DNA of 64,000 nucleotides from Pyrus communis. Lineage: Eukaryota; Streptophyta; Magnoliopsida; Rosales; Rosaceae. Shown here one piece after another: positions 11,053-21,146 of the stretch (its first letter is position 1; each line of letters starts with the position of its first letter). The stretch spans positions 12,082,827 through 12,146,826 of the forward strand of contig NC_084805.1 of assembly GCF_963583255.1 (NCBI RefSeq), written 5' to 3'. A program made the position numbers and the translations under genes. The notes below the pieces were generated by a model that searched no databases, had not been told where the DNA came from, and saw nothing but the letters and a program-made list of their open reading frames with translations.

Positions 11053-11157
11053 ATGTCTAAGGACCCAGCCCAGACTGACCCGGAAACCATGCCGTTCTTC
11101 GAAGCTTTCAAGAAGTTCAAGGGTTTGAAGCCGTTGGAGGCTTGGAGCAGTCTCTGA
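11053..11157 (+). CDS. 35-codon open frame, probable captured gene start
   Basis: The frame begins MSKDPAQTDPETMPFFEAFK and ends after 34 residues with PLEAWSSL. It is preceded by pyrimidine-rich sequence with CTCTCTCTC at about 10985-11000 that resembles a plant 5' leader. I do not recognise the protein. It lies within the MULE-like element and just left of the hAT, so it reads best as the 5' end of a host gene captured by the transposon. It could also be chance: it is short and no second exon is evident. Confidence 0.3.
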   Translation: MSKDPAQTDPETMPFFEAFKKFKGLKPLEAWSSL

Positions 11158-11639
11158 GCGTAATGGATTTTTTCCAGTGTCGCGTGATCCTGTGCATAGA
11201 GTTGTGGCCAAAGGGTTTCGATTCCTAGGCTAATCAAAGTGGTTCATGTGGCTGCAGAGTAAAGAGTTAGGCTAGGGCCGAAGGGTCGAGTTTGTGGGAG
11301 AAGAGGATGGTGGGTAAGGATGGGTAAAATACCCATGGGTTTGGGTAATCGCGGTTGCTGTCTATTTAAAGTTCACTATTACGGTTATGGGTAACCGTTT
11401 AGACGAACAAACGGTTATACCCATAACCGTTTATCTGTGAAATTTAAATGGACGGTTATAGGTATTACCCACGGTTATAACAGTTATCCATCGATTATGG
11501 ATATTACCTGTGATTATAACGGGTATCCATTTACCCATTTAATTTAATATATGTAAAATTCTATAAAAAAGTAAAATAAAATAAAATAAAAATCCTAAAT
11601 TTTCAATCTCTCCGCCAGACTCAAAGTTATGGTAATTAA

Positions 11640-12938
11640 GTGGTGTTTTATATCAGGTTTGCATATGTTCCATGCCCATATAATGTCGAGACACTTTCTG
11701 CTATAATGATAGATTGCTTATCAGAGTGGAATATTGATGGTAAGTTATTTACTCTCACAATAGATAACTTCTCTACAAATGATGCCATGATTGAGGATAT
11801 AGTGACACATTGCAAGCTTTCACTTGTGTTAAACGGAGAATTATTTCATATGCATTGTTGTGCTCACATACTTAATTTGATAATTAAAGATGGATTGAAT
11901 GTGATTAGGGATAATATTGATACTATTCAGAATAGTGTTGCATATTGGTCTGGGACAGCAAAAAGAGAGGAAAAATTTGTTGAGATAGCTCAACAAATGA
12001 AAATTAAGTTCTCTAGGAAGTTAGTCCTTGATTGTAAAACTAGGTGGAACTCGAAGTATGTGATGCTTACCACTGAATTGGTATATAAAGATGTATTTCC
12101 TCGTTTAAAGCAGTGTGAGCCCTTATATAAAAATGTTCCAAGTGAAGAAGATTGGGCGAAGACTAACATGATTGCTAAAAAGTTGGAGATCTTTCACCAA
12201 GTGATTGAGTTATTTTCTGGGATCAAGTATCCCACATCAAATCTTTATTTTCCAAATGTCTGTCGGATTAGGATTGCAATCTGTAAGTGGCTTGAGTCTG
12301 AACATGTTGAAGTTAAGTTAATGGCAACAAAGATGTCAATCAAGTTTGAAAAGTATTGGCATAAAATTCATGGTGCTATGGCAATTGCTGCTATTCTGGA
12401 TCCAAGGTTCAAGATGAAATTGATCGAGTATTATTTTTCTCTTATTTATAAAGAGAATGCTTCATCAGAAATTGAGAAAGTCTTTGACTTGGCTGTTAAG
12501 TTGGTTAAAGAGTATGAATTGAAGCATAGACATGGGATTCGATCTTCTGAATCTTCTTCTTCGACTGATTTTCCATCACAGTCATGTGATTTCAGAGATG
12601 GTGATCATTTAACATCCTATGACTAGTTTGTTATAGATTCTACCATCGGCAATGAACAATCTAACTTAGACCTATATTTGGGAAAGAAAGTCTTGCCCAG
12701 AACTCAAAATTTTGATATATTGTCGTGGTGGAAGACAAATGGGATTAAATATCCTACTTTGCACCAAATAGCTAGAGATATTTTGGCTAATCTTGTATCT
12801 ACAGTAGCTTTAGAGTCTTCATTTAGTACTGGTGGTAGGATTATCAGTCCACACCGTAGCCGACTTCATTCAAGCAGTGGAAACACTCATGTGTTCTCGA
12901 GATTGGTTGTGGAGTCAGATGCGAGGTACTTATTGTAA
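11640..12938 (+). pseudogene. hAT transposase (BED-finger family), truncated and stopped
   Basis: The frame contains the ordered hAT landmarks LTIDNFSTNDAM, CAHILNLIIKDGL, TRWNSKYVML and AAILDPRFK, followed by the C-terminal dimerisation region with FDILSWWK and ALESSFSTGGRIISPHRSRL, whose Glu is the expected catalytic acid. An in-frame TAG at 12624-12626 separates the dimerisation region (104 further codons) from the rest. The N-terminus, including the BED zinc finger and early catalytic part, is missing: only about 300 bases separate the element end from this frame, and the frame has no ATG at its start. Known proteins of this family are roughly 650-700 residues, against about 430 here. It cannot mobilise itself. 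Confidence 0.85.
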
Positions 12939-13207
12939 AATTTCATATAAATTATGTATATGTTCAAAAATTTACTATTTTAGCCTAATTTTAATTTTTA
13001 CTATTGACCCAGATTCAAACTCTACTCCTCATGTTAAAGATTCCTCATTCGGTGATGATACTGATGTGAATGTGGTAAAAACTAATCTTTATTTTTGTTT
13101 TTTACTTTGGAGTTATTGGTGATACTAATTCAATTTATGCATATGGGTGTGTGACAAATCATAGATTGTAAACCTTCTATTTATGCATATTGATGAGTGG
13201 TGATACT

Positions 13208-13481
13208 TATTGACTAGCATAAGAAGGGTAGTATGGTCAGGGTCAAAATGTGTAAAAGTGATATAAAAGACAGTTAATTAGTTTGAGTGTGGTGGCTAAA
13301 AGGCTTAAGAGATAAGCTAACACTTGTGTATATAAGTGTGTAAGATCTTGTAAGGAGCAATCAGATTGTAATACACAAAGATATCATTTCTCTCTATCTC
13401 TCTTCTCTATCATTCTTTCTCACTCTTCTCTATCGTATTTTCTGGTTTCCTGGGTGCCATATATCAAGAACACTGTTATCA
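13208..13481 (+). repeat. 5' LTR of the young Copia element
   Basis: 274 bases, starting TATTGACTAG and ending GTTATCA. It carries TATA-like stretches at about 13262 and 13330 that could direct transcription. The ends are TA...CA rather than the usual TG...CA. Confidence 0.95.
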
Positions 13482-13489
13482 TGGTATCA
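13482..13489 (+). other. primer-binding site, tRNA-Met type
   Basis: TGGTATCA follows the 5' LTR with no gap, the usual start of the plant initiator-Met primer site. The bases after it diverge from the longer consensus. Confidence 0.8.
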
Positions 13490-13694
13490 ATCGCTCGGAC
13501 GATTCTGGGTGCCGTTCTCTTCCGCTGACGATTAAAGAACTGCGAGAGATGGTTGATGCTGGCTACTTTTCTCTGTCAAAAAGGGTCAAGGGGTTCGTTC
13601 ATATCAGGTTCTTGGTTTCTGTTTTCGCATTGCACACCATCTGTTTGTGATATGTTCTAGGTGAAGTGTGTGTGTTCTATTTCTATGAATTTGA

Positions 13695-13822
13695 AGGCCG
13701 ATAGCCATTGTTAGTAGGATCAAAGGCCGATAGCCATTTTTTGAGTTAGTACGAGGCCAATAGCCATTGTTTGATTGTGAAACGTGCTTGTTTGTCGAGG
13801 AAGGAAAAAGGCCGATAGCCAT
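13695..13822 (+). repeat. four 15 bp direct repeats in the Copia leader
   Basis: AGGCCGATAGCCATT occurs at 13695, 13724, 13754 (one substitution) and 13808. Spacings are 29, 30 and 54 bases. The repeats lie between the primer-binding site and the gag start codon, where packaging or dimerisation signals are expected. Function is unknown. Confidence 0.85.
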
Positions 13823-13878
13823 TGGCAAAGAAGGGTAGTATCTTTAAGGGTCAAAGTTATACTTTGTTTGGTTTTCAA

Positions 13879-16800
13879 ATGGCGTCTAATGTCAAGATTG
13901 AAGGGTTGTTTGGGATGCTTACAGTAAAGCTTCAGGATGACAATTTTGTTAAATGGAGTTTCCAGTTCCAGTCTGTTCTTCGGGGATATGATCTTTTTGA
14001 TCATTTCACGGGTGAAGATCCATGTCCTCCGAGATTTGTTATTGATACAAAGTCAGGAGTTACTATTGAAATTACGATGGCATATAAAGATTGGGTGAAG
14101 AAGGATCTAGCGTTGTTAAGTCTTCTTATTGCTACACTGTCTGATGATGTTATGGAACACATTATTGGTAGTAAGACTGCGTGTGAGGCTTGGACTTGTT
14201 TACAAGAAAGATTTGCGTCCGTCTCTATGGTTCGAATCAATCAATTGAAAAGTGAGTTCCACACTATCCAAAAAGGTGGGGAATCTGTGGATAGGTTTCT
14301 TTTAAGGGTTAAAGCCATTAAGGATCAACTAGTGTTTGCTGGAGAAATGATCACTGAGAATGATTTTCTTATAGCTATGCTCTCTGGCCTACCTCCTGAG
14401 TTTGAGATGATAAAGACTGTGATATTGGCTCGGGATTCTCCTATTTCATATAAAGATTTAAGGGCTCAACTTCTTGGGGCAGAGGCTAATATTGAATCTC
14501 GAATGAAGTCTTTGAGTACATCCATGGCAGCAATGTATGTTCAGGGAGATAGATCAGGCTCCAGTTCTTTTCAGAATAGTCATACTGGTTTTGAAGTTGG
14601 GGAAAGTTCCAACTCTCACAGATTTCAAGGGGAGTATGATGGTGACCATTCCAATGCATTTCATGGTGGTTCAGGCTTTGTGGGGAATGATGACATGTTT
14701 GTTCAGAAGACCAATTTCTCAGGGGGCAATAGGAGGTATAATGGCAATTATAACAATGGGAATTTTGATCATCGAAGTACTAATGGTTCAAGAAACTTTT
14801 CTGGTAATGGAAATTTATCTGGTCACAGAGGGAACAATGGCAGTTTTAATGGCAATTTTTCTGGTAATGGTAAAAGTGTTCAGTCACAGAATGGAAGTAG
14901 TTTCTCTGGTAATGGTTTTCACAAGAGTAATACCTGGAATGGCAATACATCTTGCAGATCTGGGGTGTCACCTGAGTGTCAGATATGTTCTAGGAGGGGC
15001 CATACAGCAGCTAATTGCTATCACAGAGCTGCCACTGGAAATTCTGGATTTCTTGCTTGTCAGATTTGTGGGAAAAGAGGACATATTGCACTGGAGTGTT
15101 ATCATCGCAGTAATTTTGCTTATCAGGGTACTCCACCACCTTCTTCCTTGACTGCAATGACTGCACAGGCTCATATTGGACAGAATGCACCACAAAACAA
15201 TGGACATGGGCTATCCACTGAGGATACTTGGATTCTAGACACAGGAGCTACACATCACATGACTTCCAATATTCATGCACTCTCTCAAGTCAATTCTTAC
15301 AATGGTGATGAGAAGATAACAATTGGAAATGGTGAAGGTTTGGCAGTCAAGAACATTAGTTCTTCTACAATTACAACTCCAAATAATGCTTTACTTCTGC
15401 ATAATGTTTTGCATGTGTCTCAAATTACTGCCAATCTTCTTTCTGTTAAGATGTTATGCAAAGATAATGGTTGTTGGTTTATTTGTGATGATGTGGATTT
15501 CTTTATACAGGACAAAGCAACAAGGGTGATTTTGTACCACGGAATGAGTGATGATGGGGAACTTTTCATGATTCCAGCCACTGTTTTTGATAACTCATTT
15601 GCTACAAGGTTGAGTCGATGTGCTGCATTCTTGGGACAGAAAGTAAGGACTGCAATTTGGCATCAACGGCTAGGACATCCATCAGAGGACATTTTAGCTA
15701 GAATGTTGAAGATTGCTGAAATTAGTACTAATAAAGATTCTTGTCCAACTTTGTGTTCTTCTTGTGTACAAGGAAAAATGTGTAGACAAGTATTTCCAGT
15801 AAGACAGAATAAAGCTAAGTGTTTGTTTGAGAAAGTCCATTCAGATGTATGGGGTCCATCTCCAATTCAGTCTATAGAAGGATATAAGTACTACATTACT
15901 TTTGTAGATGAATTTTCCAGATTCATGTGGATTTTTCCTATGATTAATAAATCAGAAGTTTGTTCAATTTTTGTGAAGTTCACTGCGTTTGTGCTTAATA
16001 AGTTTCATGCTTCAATCAGTCTGATGGGGGAGGTGAATATATGAGTAAATAGTTTAAGGAGTTTCTAGCAAGCAAGGGTATTTCACACATGATTTCATGT
16101 CCTTATACTCCTCAGCAGAATGGTATTGCTGAAAGGAGACATCGTCATGTAGTAGAAACTGCCATTACTTTAATGACAGAAGCAAGTTTGCCTCAAATGT
16201 TCTGGTATCATGCTTGTGCTCATGCAGTTTTCTTAATTAACAGAATGTCATCTCAGGTCTTAGAATTTCAGTCTCATTATCAAATGTTGTTTGGACACAC
16301 ACCAGATATTCACAACTTTAAAATCTTTGGCACAACCATTTATCCCTTCCTACACCCATATACCAGTAACAAGTTTCAACCTAGATCTTCACTATGTGTG
16401 TTTCTTGGTTATGCTTTAGGATACAAAGGAGCAATCTGCTATGATCTGAACACTGGAAAATTGATCTTGTCTAGGCATGTTATATACAATGAGGAAGTGT
16501 TTCCCTATAAGGCAGACCTATCTCGAAGGTGCCTTCGTTCTGGACAGTCTAAGCACATATCAGAAGATGTGGTTATGGTTCAAATGCCTATTCCTACAGT
16601 GCATAGTACAGTATCAGGTGCAGCTTCAATGTTAGATTCAGTCTCTCAGTTGCAAATGTCAAGTGTGCAATCAAGTTTTCAAATGGCAGCATCTCATGAC
16701 TCTGCTAATCGGTCTAACTACTCACAACCATCTGAATCCCATCATCACTCCAATACAGAAGTCAATGCATCACCCTTGTTGTCTGTCCAACCGAGTTCTC

Positions 16801-18572
16801 CACTGGAGGTAGTAATTCCTATCTCTCATTCATTCAGTGCACATTCTGACAATCATTCCATGTCCCCAGATGCAGTGTCTATTCATCCCATGGTCACACG
16901 ATTGAAAAGTGGGACTATACAACAACAAGATTATGCTGCTTATTTGACATCTTTTCCAGAATTACAGTCTTTACAGGTTACAGCAGATGAAGTGTTCTCT
17001 GGTGGTTATTCCTTTGTGACAGAGATCACTGATACTAAAGAACCTTCAAATTTTCGAAAAGCTGCAAGTCTTCCCCATTAGCAGCAAGCTATGCAGGAAG
17101 AATATCACTCTCTCAGGGCTCAGGGGACCTGGCAGCTAGTTCCATATCCAAGTAACAGATTTATGGTTGGTAGTAAATGGGTTTACAAGGTCAAAAAGAA
17201 GTCTGATGGTAGTGTATCGAGATATAAAGCTCGATTGGTGGCTCAAGGATTTTCATAGGAGCATGGCATTGATTATTCCGAGACATTTAGTCCTGTTGTT
17301 CGACATACAACAGTGCGCATTATTCTTGCTATAGCCGCGATGAATCACTGGAAGTTGAACCAATTGGACATTAAAAATGCTTTTTTGCATGGGGATTTAC
17401 AGGAAGAGGTTTATATGCACCAACCTCAAGGTTTTGTTGATCCCACCTATCCCAATTATGTCTGTAAACTCGTTAAATCCCTGTATGGCCTTAAACAGGC
17501 ACTAAGGGCCTGGAATTCTAAGTTTACCACCTATCTGTGTGCTATGGGATTTCATGCTTCATTGTCTGACACAAGCTTGTTTGTAAAGCACACTGGTGCT
17601 GATATCATCATTCTCCTTCTCTATGTGGATGATATAATTTTGACAGGCTCTAATTTTGTCCAAATTCAACAGGTCATTCATGAACTCTCCGAAGTATTTG
17701 AATTGAAAGACTTGGGCCGACTCATCTATTTCTTGGGCCTACAGATTTCATATCCTTCAAATGGGGATATCTTTGTCAATTAATCGAAATATATCAAAGA
17801 TTTGCTTCATAAAGCTGGAATGGATTCTTGTAAACCATCTTCCACACCATGTAAGCCACACAGCTCGTTGCTTCTCACTAAAGGAATGCCTTTACCTGAT
17901 CCTACATTTTACAGAAGCATTGTTGGTTCTCTTCAATACCTGACATTTACTCGGCCGGATATTGCTTTTGCAGTTAATTCAGTGTGTCAATTTATGAAAG
18001 CACCTACTGAGGTTCATTTTGGAGCTGTGAAGCGAATCTTGAGGTATCTTCAGGGTACCATTCAATATGGTCTTGTATATTCTGCAGCGACAACACCGAG
18101 TTTGGAGGCTTTTTCAGACTCTGATTGGGCTGCAGATTTGAACACTCGGAGGTCTGTGACTGGTTATCTTGTGTTTCTTGGCAATAGTCCCATTTCATGG
18201 CAGTCCAAGAAACAAGGGTCTGTCTCTCGCATATCTACTGAAGCCGAGTACAAAGCCTTGGCTTACACTGCAGCTGATCTAGCATGGATAAGGGCAGTCT
18301 TGAAAGATTTGGCTGTGTTTCTGCCCACATCACCGGTTATCCATTGTGATAATTTGTCTGCAATTGCATTAAGTGCCAATCTGGTTTTTCACTCTCGAAT
18401 CAAGCACTTGGATACGGATTATCATTTTGTTAGAGAAAAGGTGCAACAAGGTGATTTGGAAGTCTCTTATATTCCCACTGAAGATCAATCTACAGATATT
18501 CTTACAAAGGGGTTACATGGGCCTTTGTTTGTCAAACATTGTTCCAATCTTAAGCTTGGATCCCCAAGTTAA
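13879..18572 (+). pseudogene. Copia gag-pol polyprotein, interrupted by stops and a frameshift
   Basis: I take the ATG at 13879 (MASNVKIEG) as start; no upstream in-frame ATG exists. Domains in order: gag; a Gly/Asn/Ser-rich linker; two CX2CX4HX4C zinc knuckles (14977-15105); protease with DTGA (D codon at 15238); GAG-pre-integrase with WHQRLGHP; integrase with HSDVWGP; reverse transcriptase with YVDDIIL (about 17620); RNase H with SDSDWAAD and STEAEYKAL. Breaks: a frame change near 16010-16030, then in-frame stops at about 16049, 17080, 17257 and 17780. At least three of these stops sit where a single C-to-T or G-to-A change explains them. The zinc knuckle and protease style recalls the Ale/Retrofit lineage, which is inference. 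It makes no full polyprotein. Confidence 0.9.
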
Positions 18573-18576
18573 GATT

Positions 18577-18585
18577 GCGGGGGGA
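18577..18585 (+). other. polypurine tract of the young Copia element
   Basis: A G-rich purine tract directly before the 3' LTR, in the place expected for plus-strand priming. Confidence 0.75.
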
Positions 18586-18859
18586 TATTGACTAGCATAA
18601 GAAGGGTAGTATGGTCAGGGTCAAAATGTGCAAAAGTGATATAAAAGACAGTTAATTAGTTAGAGTGTGGTGGTTAAAAGGCTTAAGAGATAAGCTAACA
18701 CTTGTGTATATAAGTGTGTAAGATCTTGTAAGGAGCAATCAGATTGTAATACACAAAGATATCATTTCTCTCTATCTCTCTTCTCTATCATTCTTTCTCA
18801 CTCTTCTCTATCGTATTTTCTGGTTTCCTGGGTGCCATATATCAAGAACACTGTTATCA
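18586..18859 (+). repeat. 3' LTR of the young Copia element
   Basis: 274 bases, matching the 5' LTR except for three substitutions near its left end. Confidence 0.95.
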
Positions 18860-21146
18860 ATACTAACTCAATTGATTTGGTACTTCGTTTTTGTTTGCCT
18901 TATTTTTTTTCTTCCTGATAACTGAGTGTACAATGTAAACATTTTGTAATTACTTACCTCTGTTGGATTCATGCTAATTGGTGTTAGTGTTCCTAAATGG
19001 GATACTAATTCAATTTATACTTTTCTTTTGAAGGCCTCTTTTGGTGACAACAAGTCGATGAGACTTTGTGACTGAACGTGCTAAAGCATTAGTGTTTGAA
19101 AGAGTTTAGTTTCGAAATATTTTGGAGCTTTGAATCATCTAGTATTCAAGATAATGACTATATTTTGTTTTTAGAAGCTTTACTTTGTAATCATATGGAT
19201 TATAATTAAAGACTTGCTTGGGCGTAGCAGAAAAATATCCTTCATAAACCATTATTTCAATTATTGAAATTGTATGAGGATTTAAATAATTAAAATAGGG
19301 AAATGCATACTAAAATGTACCTATAACGGTGTTTAATTGTTAGAAAACGAAAATTATAACAAAATTTTCTTTTGTAATTTTCAAGTTGTTAAAAGAAAAA
19401 AAAACATGTAGACGGGTGAAAAAGGGGTAAATGGGTAAAAAAAGGATAAACGAGTTCAAAAATGGGTAAACGGTTATGGTTAAATGGATACATTGTTATA
19501 AGTATGGTTAACCGTTTCGGTTATGGGTATGTGTATAACCGTTTATGCAATTAACCAACAGGTAAACGATTATGCGGGTATGAACGTAAATGGTTATGCG
19601 TAAATAATCGCGGTTACTCATCTACCATAATTGTTGCCCATCCCATTGATGGATGTGTTTGAAGAGGACAGAATGGTCCCCACCATCAAATAGAGAGAAT
19701 AGAGGTAAGAGATGAGCCACCTTTAAATTGAGAGAAATGAAGGAGCGAGAGGTCTATGGAGAGGATGAGCAAAGAGATCGAAAGAGATGGACTGAGATCA
19801 GTGAAATCTAGAGAAGGCCGGAGGTGGAGCTCGAGATGGTGTTTGAGGGAAGTGAGGATCGAGATTTGGAGTGGTAAGGGAAGCTTTTTGCTAGAAATTG
19901 GGGGTTAGGGTTCTTGAGAGGGTGGTGGATTTTTGGCTGGGGGCACGGGCAGCTCATGAACTTTGTTTTTTTTTTTTTTTTCGATTCTTTCATTTTTTAT
20001 TTATTTATTTTGTTTAAAATTTCTTTTTATTCCACGTGGAGGATTCATACTAGCGTGGAGTTCAGTTAGGCGAGAAGTGGACCACCATCATCATTTAATA
20101 GAAAAATTAACAAAAAATTTAACAGAGATTTAACATTGCAATGAATTCGTAAGTTGATGTATGATATTAAAATGTTTAAGACATGAGGTATCAAATTATT
20201 ATGTGAACCAAAATTAAGGTGCTAAAATGTACTTTACCCTAACGTTTTAAGAAGAAAAAAAAAAGTATTTCTTTTCATTTTAACAAAGTCCTCACTCCTC
20301 ATCCTCCAATCCATGTCCAGAAAAGGGTAGCAAAAAAATCTTTATTTTTTGTCAAACAAAAAGAAAATATCACGATTTTCCCTCGAAGATAATCAAGGCC
20401 AAAGCCAACAAAATTGTACCAGAAGTCTTACATCAAAACTAGGCCTGGCAAACGGGTCGTGTCTATCATGTTCGTGTCGTTTTCGTGTAACACCTGTTAT
20501 CTTAACGGGTCGTGTCGTGTCACACTCGTTATCTTAACGGGTCCTTAACAGGTCGTGTCACTTTACCCAACGGGTAAAGTGACCCGACCCGTTATGACTC
20601 GTTAAGAAAAAAATATATTTTTTAAAATTTTGCACATACCACACATTGCCACATAAATATTACTTCAAAACATTAAAACATTTCTCGTTCAAGTACTATA
20701 TCTACACTCGAAAATTCAAGCATATACAAACAATTTTGACGGTTTGGATCGTTGAAATTAGTTTTGGAGAATTCGTAAAACGATAGATTGACTAACACTT
20801 AGAGTTTATTTATACTTTCATTAAGTATAACATAAGATTTTATGGTATCCACTTGTGTAAATATTTTAAATTGAAGATCGAATTCATTCATTGTATTCAT
20901 ATAGGGTTAAGGAGTGTAGTTATAAAAAATCATCAAAATCGGAGTTAAAATAACCGTTAAATCGTGATTTTTCGTTTATAACCATTGAAAAGCTTTGTCC
21001 CGTTCCTTGATCTCTGAATGTTTTTTTTTTGTGATTTTTTGCTGATGTGATCTCCAAGCATATACAAACAATTTTGACGGTTTGGATCGTTGAAATTAGT
21101 TTTGGAGAATTCGTAAAACGATAGATTGACTAACACTTAGAGTTTA

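Larger units (their letters stand above)
13208..18859 (+). mobile_element. Ty1/Copia retrotransposon, full-length, recently inserted
   Basis: A 5.65 kb element with 274-base LTRs, an adjacent primer-binding site, one gag-pol region in Copia order (gag, protease, integrase, reverse transcriptase, RNase H), and a polypurine tract. ATACT directly precedes (13203-13207) and follows (18860-18864) it, a perfect 5 bp target duplication. The LTRs differ at only 3 of 274 positions by eye, so insertion is recent. It sits inside the hAT element, downstream of its transposase frame. Confidence 0.95.
11315..19646 (+). mobile_element. hAT element, defective, hosting a Copia insertion
   Basis: The ends carry short inverted GGATGGG(T/C)AA motifs (11317 onward; CCCATCCC near 19637-19644). 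Subterminal regions of about 250 bases are dense in GGGTAA and CGGTTA motifs in both orientations, as is usual for hAT elements. A transposase remnant lies at 11640-12938. Removing the Copia insertion leaves about 2.7 kb. The borders are approximate because I cannot see a clean 8 bp target duplication; GATGGTGG and GATGGATG at the two flanks are only a weak candidate. Confidence 0.65.
9967..20239. mobile_element. MULE-like element, 10.3 kb including nested insertions
   Basis: Terminal inverted repeats of about 160 bases at 9967-10127 and 20076-20239 start GGGTAAATTACAT and end in the complementary ACTTTACCC; both include the CATACCTCATGT-type stretch. Flanks are TAACGTTTA and TAACGTTTT, a 9 bp duplication with one mismatch, the size typical of Mutator-like elements. 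Without the inserted hAT the element is about 1.9 kb and has no transposase. It carries gene-start-like sequence on both sides of the hAT (see 11053-11157), which recalls Pack-MULEs. Confidence 0.75.

Noticed and set aside
13822..13878. Upstream extension of the Copia gag frame
   Set aside because: The frame is open from a TTG at 13822 but has no ATG before 13879, and this stretch overlaps the leader repeats.
14537..15151. 204-codon open frame inside the Copia gag region
   Set aside because: It is an alternative frame of the Gly/Asn-rich gag linker and has no conserved motif.
11297..19660. Exact 8 bp target duplication for the hAT element
   Set aside because: GATGGTGG and GATGGATG agree at only 6 of 8 and do not sit symmetrically with the terminal motif, so I left the borders approximate.
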